Of a DNA stretch of 31,036 nucleotides, positions 22,951 through 30,901 are shown piece after piece. Position 1 is the stretch's first letter, and each line of letters starts with the position of its first letter. The position numbers and the translations under genes are program-made. Source of the DNA: an uncultured Bacilli bacterium (GTDB lineage Bacteria; Bacillota_I; Bacilli_A; RF39; UBA660); the NCBI GenBank assembly GCA_934167875.1, contig CAKPMC010000011.1, forward strand, positions 1 through 31,036, given 5' to 3'. The notes below the pieces were generated by a model that saw only the letters and a list, made by a program, of their open reading frames with translations, ran no database searches and had not been told where the DNA came from.

Positions 22951-23451
22951 TTAGCATAGAAAATTATCGTTATTAATTATTGTATTAACCGTTTTATCAA
23001 TAGATAAGTTAGTTGTATCTAATATATATTTTTTATCATAATCTTCAGCTAATAATTCTTTTAATAAAACTAAAACTCTTTCTCCCATTTGTGAATCTAT
23101 ATTTCTTTCTTTATCTCTTGATATTAAAGTATCTTCATCAGCAATAAGTAAAACAAATTTAATTTTTTGATTTTCGAACTCCTTTTGAAGTCTAATCAAA
23201 TCATCTTTCTTTATTATATAATTAAAAACAACATCATAATTATTATCTAAAAAATTTTTAATTAAAGAAATACTGTTTTTCCAAAAAATATCTAAATGAT
23301 TTCCCTCTTTCCAAGGGCTAACATATCCGCCTTTAACTAAATGATAAACATCGTCTCCCTCAATCCAAGCACATTTATTACTTAATTCCGCAATTTTATT
23401 AGCTACTGTACTTTTACCAACTCCTGCTGGCCCTGTTATTATGTAGAGCAT
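22951..23451 (-). CDS. P-loop small-molecule kinase
   Basis: 166 residues. Walker A GPAGVGKST (7-15) at the very N-terminus, an acidic 'IEGDDVYHL' strand after it, and 'RDKERNIDSQMGERV' as a lid-like basic helix. This is the compact AAA_33/chloramphenicol-phosphotransferase or shikimate-kinase type fold, whose members phosphorylate small molecules, nucleosides or RNA ends. The substrate is unknown. A TAGGAGG site supplies the start and includes the stop of the upstream GNAT gene, so the pair is coupled. Confidence 0.82.
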   Translation of the reverse strand: MLYIITGPAGVGKSTVANKIAELSNKCAWIEGDDVYHLVKGGYVSPWKEGNHLDIFWKNSISLIKNFLDNNYDVVFNYIIKKDDLIRLQKEFENQKIKFVLLIADEDTLISRDKERNIDSQMGERVLVLLKELLAEDYDKKYILDTTNLSIDKTVNTIINNDNFLC

Positions 23452-23452
23452 A

Positions 23453-23944
23453 TTACCTCCTAATATCTTTTATCATTGTGTGCATTCTGTTATGGTAACC
23501 TTTTTTATTATAAAAACTAATACCACTAGTATTATAAGCAAAAACATCAACTAATACATACTGGCATTCCATACTTTTAAAGTATTCTTCTATTTTATCA
23601 ATAAGTATTTTACCAACTCCAGAACTTCTTTCCTTTTTAGTTACTACTAATTCAGTTATTATGCCTCTTTTTGGACATTTATAATCTAAATAATCATACT
23701 CATCATATTTAGGAATAATGCCCATAATCATACCTACTATCTTTTTATTTTTAACAGCTAAATAGCATTTTCCATTATTATTATTTATCTCATTCAAATC
23801 AACTAAAACCATCTTTTCTCTATATTCTTCATGTAGTTGATCTAAATCATCTTTATCAATTGAAATAATATATTCTTCTAATTCAACTAATAAATCTCTA
23901 ATATTTTCTAAATATTTATCTTCATATTCAACTAATTCTATCAT
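23453..23944 (-). CDS. GNAT acetyltransferase
   Basis: 163 residues. GNAT fold with motif A 'IITELVVTKKERSSGVGKIL' (RSSGVG is the acetyl-CoA loop) and the C-terminal 'YNTSGISFYNKKGY', where N-x-x-x-x-x-FY is the family pattern. The first helix region is acidic (VELEEYIISIDKDDL). The target is unknown. The start overlaps the end of the ASCH-Nudix gene by 17 nt; the TTTGGAG site lies inside that gene. Coupling of these two genes is therefore tight. Confidence 0.87.
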   Translation of the reverse strand: MIELVEYEDKYLENIRDLLVELEEYIISIDKDDLDQLHEEYREKMVLVDLNEINNNNGKCYLAVKNKKIVGMIMGIIPKYDEYDYLDYKCPKRGIITELVVTKKERSSGVGKILIDKIEEYFKSMECQYVLVDVFAYNTSGISFYNKKGYHNRMHTMIKDIRR

Positions 23945-25193
23945 TTATTTCTCCAAAGACTTCTAACATCTCATTAACTATTATTTTATTTATAGAGTTA
24001 TTAGGTATGCTATCTATTAGTATTTTTTTAACATCATTAATAGGTATATATTCTAAAGTATAATTATTTTCTTTTTCATACTCATCATAATTAGTATTAC
24101 TCAAATTATATTTAGTATCTGTTTTAATCATAAAATAATATACTTTATTTTCTCTATTTTTATTAGTATTTCTATAATTTTTATTATAATATTTATTTAG
24201 AAAGAAAGCTTGATATTCTTTGGTTTCTAATTCTATTCCTGTTTCTTCTTTTACCTCTCTAATCAAACACTCAGATAATGTTTCTCCCTTTTCTAAATGG
24301 CCACCAGGAAATTGATAAGTACCATTACAATACCCCAGCAATACTTCATTTTTTGAATTTATAATAACAGCTTTACATCTAATAACAGATTCATCTATAT
24401 CAGTATCCTTTAAATTATCCTCATTATAAAGATGAATTTTCATATCCTCACTACAATTTTTTAAATAATTATTTGTTTCTTTATAAATATTTTTTTCATC
24501 TTGATAACTTATTAAATCCAAAACTTTATCTTCAGGAATCCATCTAACTTCACTTACTTCCGATTCCTGATTATGATATTTATCATTGCTTGCTCTACCT
24601 ATAAAGTAAACAACATCCTTAATAGTATTTTCTTTTGGTGAATAAGTAATAACTTTTCTAAAATCAGTTACTATTTCAGTATCAATATCAGTTTCCTCTT
24701 TAGTTTCCCTAATAGCCGTTTCATACTCTGTTTCACCATTTTCTACATGTCCTTTAGGAAAGCCCCAATGGCCAGCATTATGGTGAACTAATAAATAATA
24801 TCTTTTACCATTATTAATTTTATAGGTTATCGTTCCACATGATTTTTCCTTTTTATAATCAATATTTACTTTGATAGCTACAACTCCATATTTATTTTGT
24901 TTTTCAATTGGATAATACTTATTCAAATCTTTTATCAAATCATCTTTAGTTTTATCAGAAGCTAGTAAATTAATATCTATATTTTCCACTATTTCTGAGA
25001 AATTATTAAAATATATTAAATCAGTTACTATTGTATCTACACCATCTATTCTATCAGGCTCCATTAGAAAAGTAATTATGTCACCTTTTTTAATAATTTT
25101 TCTTTTCTCATCATTAAGCCTTAATTCATATTTTTTATTACCATTTTTGATAGCATAAAAATATTCAGGCTGTAATCCCATCGTATGTCTCAT
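23928..25193 (-). CDS. ASCH-Nudix-Nudix tri-domain protein
   Basis: 421 residues. Residues 1 to about 112 are an ASCH-type beta-barrel: 'YFYAIKNGNKKYELRLNDEKR' and 'IKKGDIITF' are its usual start, and 'YGVVAIKV' its end. A first Nudix domain (about 117-245) has the box at 148-170 (GHVENGE...RETKEETDI) and 'GHWGFPKGH', as in Ap4A hydrolases; the box glycine is Asp. A second Nudix (about 270-410) has a perfect box at 298-320 (GHLEKGE...REVKEETGI). ASCH domains bind RNA or modified nucleosides (E. coli YqfB removes the acetyl of N4-acetylcytidine). A protein that binds a modified nucleotide and hydrolyses its diphosphate bond is a fair inference. Start ATG with GAGGTGG site; a TATAAT at 25211-25216 may drive the cluster. 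Stop is TGA. Confidence 0.88.
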   Translation of the reverse strand: MRHTMGLQPEYFYAIKNGNKKYELRLNDEKRKIIKKGDIITFLMEPDRIDGVDTIVTDLIYFNNFSEIVENIDINLLASDKTKDDLIKDLNKYYPIEKQNKYGVVAIKVNIDYKKEKSCGTITYKINNGKRYYLLVHHNAGHWGFPKGHVENGETEYETAIRETKEETDIDTEIVTDFRKVITYSPKENTIKDVVYFIGRASNDKYHNQESEVSEVRWIPEDKVLDLISYQDEKNIYKETNNYLKNCSEDMKIHLYNEDNLKDTDIDESVIRCKAVIINSKNEVLLGYCNGTYQFPGGHLEKGETLSECLIREVKEETGIELETKEYQAFFLNKYYNKNYRNTNKNRENKVYYFMIKTDTKYNLSNTNYDEYEKENNYTLEYIPINDVKKILIDSIPNNSINKIIVNEMLEVFGEINDRIS

Positions 25194-25227
25194 GATACCA
25201 CCTCACTATCATTATAAAAGAAAACAT

Positions 25228-25257
25228 AAAAAAAGAATAGTCTCAACTGACTATTCT
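25228..25257 (-). terminator. Terminator of rplU-prp-rpmA
   Basis: Minus-strand AGAATAGTC (25257-25249) / GACTATTCT (25242-25234), then seven U. The stem contains the last codons and stop of rpmA. Confidence 0.92.
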
Positions 25258-25544
25258 GCTACTTCGTAAACACTTGCTTGTTTTTTATCTCTACCAAGTC
25301 TTTCAAATTTAACGATACCATCTACTGTTGCAAATAATGTATCATCATTTCCACGACGAACGTTCTTTCCTGGGAAAATTTTAGTTCCTCTTTGACGGTA
25401 AAGAATAGATCCTGCTGTAACGAATTCACCATCAGCAGCTTTTGCTCCTAATCTACGTCCAGCTGAATCACGACCATTGGAAGTAGATCCTTGACCTTTA
25501 TGGTGAGCAAAATATTGTATATTTAAAACTAATCTCATCATCAT
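25251..25544 (-). CDS. rpmA: Ribosomal protein bL27 with cleavable N-terminal extension
   Basis: 97 residues of the 50S subunit; its N-terminal tail reaches the peptidyl transferase centre. The core is typical (HHKGQGSTSNGRDS...GRRLGAKAADG, 'RQRGTKIFPGKNV'). Before it stand twelve residues, MMMRLVLNIQYF, matching the LNLQFF-A signal that Prp cuts in Staphylococcus; the cut would fall between Phe12 and Ala13. Two further ATG codons follow the first, which has the ideal AAGGAGG spacing. Confidence 0.97.
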   Translation of the reverse strand: MMMRLVLNIQYFAHHKGQGSTSNGRDSAGRRLGAKAADGEFVTAGSILYRQRGTKIFPGKNVRRGNDDTLFATVDGIVKFERLGRDKKQASVYEVAE

Positions 25545-25559
25545 ATTATTTCCTCCTTA

Positions 25560-25868
25560 CTAACCTTTCACTTTAATATTTTCTGGATAATTATCAGAAA
25601 GTTCAGAAAGTAATGATAACATATTCTTAATTAATGTATCACATACTTTATCTTTTTTTAAAACAGTAATAATCATGCCATCTTCTATTAATTCAACATT
25701 TAAATATTCATGATCTATTTCATAAATACCATTTACTGTTGTTGTTATAATACTACTAACACTGCTACATACAATATCTTTACCAAAATCATCATACATT
25801 GCATGTCCATGTATCCTAACACAATCTACATGTTTTTTGTCTTTACTTTCTACATTTACTTTAATCAT
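25560..25868 (-). CDS. prp: Ribosomal-processing cysteine protease Prp
   Basis: Removes the N-terminal extension of bL27 so that the ribosome becomes functional. 102 residues. The catalytic pair is His22 (IHGHAMYDDFGKD) and Cys34 (IVCSSVS), at the same numbers as in S. aureus Prp. It lies between rplU and rpmA, the standard order in Bacillota and Fusobacteria, separated from rplU by 6 nt and from rpmA by 15 nt. Confidence 0.95.
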   Translation of the reverse strand: MIKVNVESKDKKHVDCVRIHGHAMYDDFGKDIVCSSVSSIITTTVNGIYEIDHEYLNVELIEDGMIITVLKKDKVCDTLIKNMLSLLSELSDNYPENIKVKG

Positions 25869-25874
25869 ATTCTA

Positions 25875-26177
25875 TTATCCATTAATTTTCTTAATTTCAA
25901 CTTTTGTATAAGGTTGTCTATGTCCAAGTGTTCTACGGTTGCTTCTATCTTTTTGGCTGTATTTAAATACTCTAATTTTCTTTTGTTTGCCTTGTTTTAC
26001 AACAACACCTTCAACACTTGCCTTAGCAACATAAGGATTTCCAACTTTGGAATCTAACATTAAAACCTCGTCAAAAACAACTTTATCTCCTTCATTAGCA
26101 TTTAACTTTTCAACGAAAATAACGCTACCTTCAGAAACTAAATATTGTTTACCACCTGTTTTAATAACTGCTTTCAT
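25875..26177 (-). CDS. rplU: Ribosomal protein bL21
   Basis: 100 residues, full length. MKAVIKTGGKQYLVSEGS at the start and 'KYSQKDRSNRRTLGHRQPYTKVEI' near the end are signature blocks. It binds 23S rRNA in the 50S subunit. AAGGAGG site and ATG start. First gene of rplU-prp-rpmA, preceded by a structured leader that probably lets bL21 control the operon. Confidence 0.97.
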   Translation of the reverse strand: MKAVIKTGGKQYLVSEGSVIFVEKLNANEGDKVVFDEVLMLDSKVGNPYVAKASVEGVVVKQGKQKKIRVFKYSQKDRSNRRTLGHRQPYTKVEIKKING

Positions 26178-26277
26178 AATATACCTCCTTCTTAAATTTT
26201 CTAGACTCGCTCTTAAGGTACAAAGTAATTTGTTTTAAAAACCTAATCAATGCGGTTTGAAACAGGAGCTTCAAACA
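26178..26277 (-). promoter_or_regulatory. L21-type ribosomal protein leader
   Basis: About 100 nt of 5' leader. GTTTGAA pairs with TTCAAAC around a 7-nt loop; TTAGGT pairs with ACCTTAA further on; a conserved-looking GTACCTTAAGAGCGAG precedes the ribosome site. Its position before rplU-prp-rpmA and fold fit the known L21 leader of Bacillota. Identity is from position and shape, not from a model search. Confidence 0.6.
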
Positions 26278-26283
26278 TCTAAG

Positions 26284-26312
26284 ATTCTATCATAAATTAG
26301 TATTAAAATCAA
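26284..26312 (-). promoter_or_regulatory. rplU operon promoter
   Basis: Minus strand TTGATT (26312-26307), 17-nt spacer, TAGAAT (26289-26284) preceded by TGA, an extended -10. Confidence 0.65.
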
Positions 26313-26324
26313 TTAAAATATAAT

Positions 26325-26350
26325 AAAAAATGCAATTTTAATGTAAAATT
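26325..26350 (-). terminator. Weak terminator after the deacetylase gene
   Basis: AATTTTA / TAAAATT with a 3-nt loop, then GCA and a U6 run on the minus strand. AT-only stem, so weak; it lies 23 nt past the stop. Confidence 0.4.
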
Positions 26351-26372
26351 CAACTTTATATAAAATTAAATT

Positions 26373-27974
26373 CTATTTAACCATTTTTATAAAACTATCT
26401 AAACTAGTATTTTTATAAACTACATATCTAGGAATATTGTATTTATTATCAGTCTGTTTAGCCTTTCTATTGCCACCACTAAAAGCTAATTTAAATCCTG
26501 TATCTTTTAAGGCCTCTATCATAGTATTATTTTTTTGATAAAATGGATAACAAAATGCCAAATTAGTACCCAACTTATTTATTGAAATTTGTAAATCAGC
26601 AACAATTTCTTCTTTACTAAGCATTAATCCTTTATAACTACATTTTCCATTACGACAATAGTTATTATGATGTAGTTCATCACCATGTGATTGCAATTCT
26701 AAATAGTTAGACCTGTAATTACTAGCATCCCACCAACCTGTTATCAAAAATAGTGTTGCTGGCATTTGATATTCTTCTAAAATAGGAATTATTTTATTAC
26801 CATTTATAGAACTAGTACCCATAGCCCCATCATCAATCGTAATTAAAACCGATTTATCAGGCAATATTATTTTTCTATCCATCCAATCATTAAACTCACT
26901 CATTGTTAAAATTTTATAATTATTGTCTTTTAAATAAGATAATTGCTTCCTAAAATTACTAACATCTAAACAAATACTTTCATTGCATTGTTCTCCACTA
27001 GAACCGTCATAAAAGAAATGATAATTAAGTACTGCTATTCCTGTTTCTTTTTTCTTCTCTTTAATACCATTAAGCATATCACTAACTCTATTAATTGAAA
27101 TATCATTAGTAATAACATATTTATAATATTTTGTATCACCAATATTTAACTTTATATCACCTGATATAAAATTAATATTATTTAAATCAGTATTAACTTT
27201 ATATTGATAATTATCTATAATTTTTTTATTATCTTCACTTACACTATTAGCAATTAATAACACTTTATTATTAGTTAAAGAAATATTACCATTAATCCAG
27301 TATATAAATTCCTGTAAAGATATACTTTCATAGTTATTATCTTTTAAATACTTTAATATTTCATTCATCTTATCATTAGAAATTCCAGTATCCAAAGCCA
27401 AAACACTAATACTAGTCAATATATCAGTATTATCTTTTTTAGTAAGTTCATAATCTCCTTCAATATAATAAATTTGATCTAAGTATTTAACATAATACTT
27501 ATTATTATCAATGAAGTAAACATCAAAATTATATTCATCGTTAAGTTCTATTTTCAATATATCATTTTGATATAATTTAATAGGATTAGCTTTGATAGTA
27601 TTACCAATTAAATAATTATCAAAACTGTTATCAATAGTAATATTATTAATTTTTTCCATATTTAAATAATCTATATAATAATCAGTACCTTTTATTTGAT
27701 AATAAATATCATCTTTAGAAGTAACATTCTTATTTACAAGTGCTACTTCAGTATCTTTGTATAGATAACCTATTTCCTTGTAATCATCATTATTTTTTAT
27801 ATAAACACTTTTTTTATTAGTTATTTTTACATAATCAGAATAACTATTTATAATATTAGTTATTATTTGTTTATTTTTCTTATCTTCCTGATAATTTAAA
27901 TACATAATTCTAAAACCAATTGTTATTAATACAACAGATATTATAAATAATATTAATGCTATTATTTTTTTCAT
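26373..27974 (-). CDS. Membrane-anchored polysaccharide deacetylase
   Basis: 533 residues. One N-terminal transmembrane helix (4-26) anchors an extracellular protein. Residues about 35-180 are tyrosine/asparagine-rich beta structure, possibly SH3-like cell-wall binding (KKSVYIKNNDDYKEIGYLYKDTEV). The NodB domain (about 312-533) has the catalytic 'TIDDG' (Asp381/382), 'SHGDELHH' (His430, His435; compare SHTYDLH of IcaB/PgaB) and 'AFCYPF'. It should remove N-acetyl groups from an extracellular glycan such as poly-GlcNAc or peptidoglycan. Residues about 187-250 are a degenerate copy of the start of the same domain (see findings). ATG start; the gene ends before rplU. Confidence 0.87.
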   Translation of the reverse strand: MKKIIALILFIISVVLITIGFRIMYLNYQEDKKNKQIITNIINSYSDYVKITNKKSVYIKNNDDYKEIGYLYKDTEVALVNKNVTSKDDIYYQIKGTDYYIDYLNMEKINNITIDNSFDNYLIGNTIKANPIKLYQNDILKIELNDEYNFDVYFIDNNKYYVKYLDQIYYIEGDYELTKKDNTDILTSISVLALDTGISNDKMNEILKYLKDNNYESISLQEFIYWINGNISLTNNKVLLIANSVSEDNKKIIDNYQYKVNTDLNNINFISGDIKLNIGDTKYYKYVITNDISINRVSDMLNGIKEKKKETGIAVLNYHFFYDGSSGEQCNESICLDVSNFRKQLSYLKDNNYKILTMSEFNDWMDRKIILPDKSVLITIDDGAMGTSSINGNKIIPILEEYQMPATLFLITGWWDASNYRSNYLELQSHGDELHHNNYCRNGKCSYKGLMLSKEEIVADLQISINKLGTNLAFCYPFYQKNNTMIEALKDTGFKLAFSGGNRKAKQTDNKYNIPRYVVYKNTSLDSFIKMVK

Positions 27975-28010
27975 ATATTCTCCTTATTTTAATACTAGCA
28001 TAGTTTAATT

Positions 28011-28039
28011 AAAAAAAGAAGTATAATTTTATACTTCTT
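28011..28039 (-). terminator. Terminator of the rnc-RNase J transcript
   Basis: Minus strand GAAGTAT (28037-28031) / ATACTTC (28024-28018), then seven U. The stop codon of the RNase J gene lies in the loop side. Confidence 0.88.
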
Positions 28040-29684
28040 GAATAACAGTTATTATCATTGGTTTTGCTTCAGTTTCTTTATAGAAATATTTTCCTAAGTT
28101 TTCTCTTACTTCATTTTTAATTTTAGTATAATCAACTTTTCTATCTTCGCAACTAATGTTATTTTGAATTATTTCTAAACATATTTTTTTGGTTTCTTCT
28201 ACCATGTCTTGATTTTCTTTAACATAAATAAAACCTCTAGTTAAAACCTCAGGACCAGCTAAAATTTGTTTAGTTTGTCTATCAATGGTAGCACTAATAA
28301 TTACGATACCATTTTCTCCTAACATTTCCCTATCTTTTAAAACAAGTTCACCAATATCGCCTTGGCTTTTACCATCAATTAAAATATCATCAACATCAAT
28401 ATGTTCTTTTGAATCAGTTAATTTTCCATTAATAAATTCAGCAACATCACCATTTTGTTTTAAAATAATATTTTCTTTAGGAATTCCTAATTCTTCAGCT
28501 ACTTCAGCATTCATATATTGATGACGATATTCTCCTTTTACAGGAAAATAATATTTAGGATTCATCAAATTAATCATAAGCATTAAATCTTCACGTGAAG
28601 CATGATGCAATAAATGTTTTTTGCTTGATAATGATACAACATTTAAATTATTTCTCGCAATATCATCCAAGATAATAGCATATCTCTTTTCAATACCATC
28701 ATAACATGGCTCAGTAATAAAGATAGTATCTGTTTCTTTTAATTTAATATACTTATCATAACCCTTTAATATACGATCTAAATTAGCAAAAGGTTTCTCT
28801 TTCTCATCAGATATTAAAACAACAACACCTTTATCATTTAAGTTAGATAAATCACCAATACGATCTTTATCAATAGTTAAATAATTCATATCAATTGCTT
28901 TATTAATTAAATCTTGTAAGCCTTTACCCATTATTACTATTTTACGATGAGTTTTCATAACTTCATTAAATATTTCCTGTACTCTATATACATGAGCTGG
29001 TAAAATAGTAGCAATAATACGATCTTCATTTTTACGAAGAATCTCACGTATAAAATCACTTATACGATTATTAGGAGATGTATGTCCTCCCTTTTCAGCA
29101 TAAAAAGATTCTGACAATAAGCAAAGTACACCTTGTTTACCAACATATGCAAGTTTTCCTATATCAGTTTTATATGGCCCCTTCATAGTTGAATCAAAAA
29201 CAAAGTCTCCTGTATAAACTATAGCTCCATCTTTAGTATATAATACATAACATACTGAATCTGGAATAGAATGTGTAATGCTAATTGGGAAAATATATAA
29301 ATCTTTAGTAAATTCAATTTTAGAATGTGGTCTAATTTCCTTTAAATTAGCTTGACTAACACCTGCTTCTAATAAATCATTTTTTACAACTTCCATAGTA
29401 AATTTCGTTGCATAAACATTAACCTCTGGTATTAACTGTACTAAATCACTAATAGCCCCCATATTGGACTCATGTCCATGTGTTAAGAAAATACCTCTTA
29501 TATTCTTTCTATTTTTAACTAAATAGTCCATATTAGGAATGATATAATCTACTCCTAACATTTTATCTGTTCCATATTTTAAACCGGCATCAAATACAAA
29601 TATATTATCATCTACATTAACAATATACATATTTTTGCCATTTTCATTTAAGCCACCTAAGGCAAATATTTTAATTTTACTCAA
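28029..29684 (-). CDS. rnjB: RNase J family protein, J2-like, metal site degenerate
   Basis: 551 residues with beta-lactamase, beta-CASP and C-terminal domains in order. The metal motif HxHxDH reads H69-G-H71-E-S73-N74, losing the Asp and second His. His138 and Asp160 (YTGD) remain. The beta-CASP 'HHASREDLMLMINLMNPKYYFPV' keeps its His, but the following PVHGEYR is PVKGEYR, losing another ligand. Activity is therefore doubtful. In B. subtilis and S. aureus RNase J2 is the weak or structural partner of the active J1, which fits. The start is TTG with AAAGGAG 9 nt upstream; no ATG is suitable. It overlaps the preceding gene by 8 nt. J1 is not in the window. Confidence 0.88.
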   Translation of the reverse strand: MSKIKIFALGGLNENGKNMYIVNVDDNIFVFDAGLKYGTDKMLGVDYIIPNMDYLVKNRKNIRGIFLTHGHESNMGAISDLVQLIPEVNVYATKFTMEVVKNDLLEAGVSQANLKEIRPHSKIEFTKDLYIFPISITHSIPDSVCYVLYTKDGAIVYTGDFVFDSTMKGPYKTDIGKLAYVGKQGVLCLLSESFYAEKGGHTSPNNRISDFIREILRKNEDRIIATILPAHVYRVQEIFNEVMKTHRKIVIMGKGLQDLINKAIDMNYLTIDKDRIGDLSNLNDKGVVVLISDEKEKPFANLDRILKGYDKYIKLKETDTIFITEPCYDGIEKRYAIILDDIARNNLNVVSLSSKKHLLHHASREDLMLMINLMNPKYYFPVKGEYRHQYMNAEVAEELGIPKENIILKQNGDVAEFINGKLTDSKEHIDVDDILIDGKSQGDIGELVLKDREMLGENGIVIISATIDRQTKQILAGPEVLTRGFIYVKENQDMVEETKKICLEIIQNNISCEDRKVDYTKIKNEVRENLGKYFYKETEAKPMIITVIQEV

Positions 29685-30159
29685 GTATATCTCTCCTTTC
29701 TTTCTTAAGTTTAATTAACGATGATTGGTTAATCTTAACCTGATTAAAACATAATGAACTAACTTCATCATTTCTAGTTAAATAATCAAATATATCGTCA
29801 CCTTGAATATTATAATCATCAAGTAATTCTAGTAAATTTTTAGTTAAACGCCAGTAATTAGTCTCAAAAACAAGATTTTCATGTATTAAATCAAATTCAT
29901 CTTCTAAATCAATAAGTGAGAATAATATTTCTTCTTGATCTAACATATGTAGTTCTTTTTCTAGTTCTGTTATATTATTTAAGCTATCATTCGCCATGCC
30001 AATTAAATTAGTATATCTTTCTAAAACTGTAGGATCTTCTAATAACCATTTTTTATCACTAAATATTAAACCAAAACGAACTATACCAAGTCTTAATTTA
30101 AAAGCTTGTACTTTTGTTTCTTGTAACTTTTGTTTTAATACTAAATAGTTATCAACCAT
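29677..30159 (-). CDS. Uncharacterised helical protein between rnc and RNase J
   Basis: 160 residues, soluble, rich in Leu, Glu and Asp, predicted almost entirely helical with likely coiled-coil stretches (about 45-95: NDSLNNITELEKELHMLDQ... EDEFDLIHENL). The first 25 residues and the C-terminus (SSLIKLKKERRDILE) are basic. Not recognised. It is translationally coupled to RNase J by an 8-nt overlap and follows rnc by 47 nt, so a role with these RNases (adaptor or RNA-degradosome scaffold) can be tested. AGGGAAG site, ATG start. Confidence 0.75.
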   Translation of the reverse strand: MVDNYLVLKQKLQETKVQAFKLRLGIVRFGLIFSDKKWLLEDPTVLERYTNLIGMANDSLNNITELEKELHMLDQEEILFSLIDLEDEFDLIHENLVFETNYWRLTKNLLELLDDYNIQGDDIFDYLTRNDEVSSLCFNQVKINQSSLIKLKKERRDILE

Positions 30160-30206
30160 ATTAATACTTCCCTAAATACTTTCTTATTATACCTTAGTTG
30201 CCATCA

Positions 30207-30881
30207 TTAATCAAGTGTAGCTAATTTTTCAAGAGCACTTTTGGCAGCTTCTTGCTCAGCTTCTTTTTTAGATCCCGCTGTTCCAGTACCATAAATTATA
30301 CCATCTATTTTTACTGACATAGTAAATTCTTTTTGATGAGCAGGCCCTTTTTCAGAAATCAATTCATAATGTAAACTTCTTTGATCAGTTTGAACTAACT
30401 CTTGTAAAGAACTCTTATAATCATTTAAAAACACTACTGTTTTATCTTCAATATAAGGAGTAATAACTTCTAATATTACTCTTCTTACTTCACTATAACC
30501 TAAATCCAAATAAATAGCTCCCATAAATGATTCAAATATATCGGCTAAAATTACTTTTTTAAAGCGTCCACCTTCTTTTTCTTCACCATGCCCAACTTTA
30601 ATATATTTACTAAAATTCAAATCACTTGCATAAGTAAAGCAAGCATTTTCACATACATAATTAGCCCTTATCTTGGTCATATCTCCTTCATGAAAGGAAG
30701 AATGATTATATAAATAATCACTCATTACTAAGTCAAGAACTGCATCACCTAAAAATTCTAATCTTTCATAATCAGCCTTCAAATGTTTTTCATTGACATA
30801 AGAAGAATGTGAAAAAGCTAATGTATATAAACGTAAATCATTAGGTTTAATATTTAATTTTTCAAAAAGTTCATTCATCAT
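30207..30881 (-). CDS. rnc: Ribonuclease III
   Basis: Cuts double-stranded RNA: rRNA precursors, antisense duplexes and structured mRNA. 224 residues. The nuclease domain has the signature ERLEFLGDAVLDL (catalytic Glu/Asp) and the second acidic set in 'LADIFESFMGAIYLD'. The dsRNA-binding domain covers about 152-220 ('YKSSLQELVQ...GTGTAGSKKEAEQEAAKSAL'). ATG at 30881 after GAGGGTGAT; the next codon is also ATG. It heads the rnc-160-residue-RNase J group, a concentration of RNA-decay genes. The insertion sequence begins about 50 nt beyond its promoter. Confidence 0.96.
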   Translation of the reverse strand: MMNELFEKLNIKPNDLRLYTLAFSHSSYVNEKHLKADYERLEFLGDAVLDLVMSDYLYNHSSFHEGDMTKIRANYVCENACFTYASDLNFSKYIKVGHGEEKEGGRFKKVILADIFESFMGAIYLDLGYSEVRRVILEVITPYIEDKTVVFLNDYKSSLQELVQTDQRSLHYELISEKGPAHQKEFTMSVKIDGIIYGTGTAGSKKEAEQEAAKSALEKLATLD

Positions 30882-30901
30882 ATCACCCTCAAATCATACC
30901 A

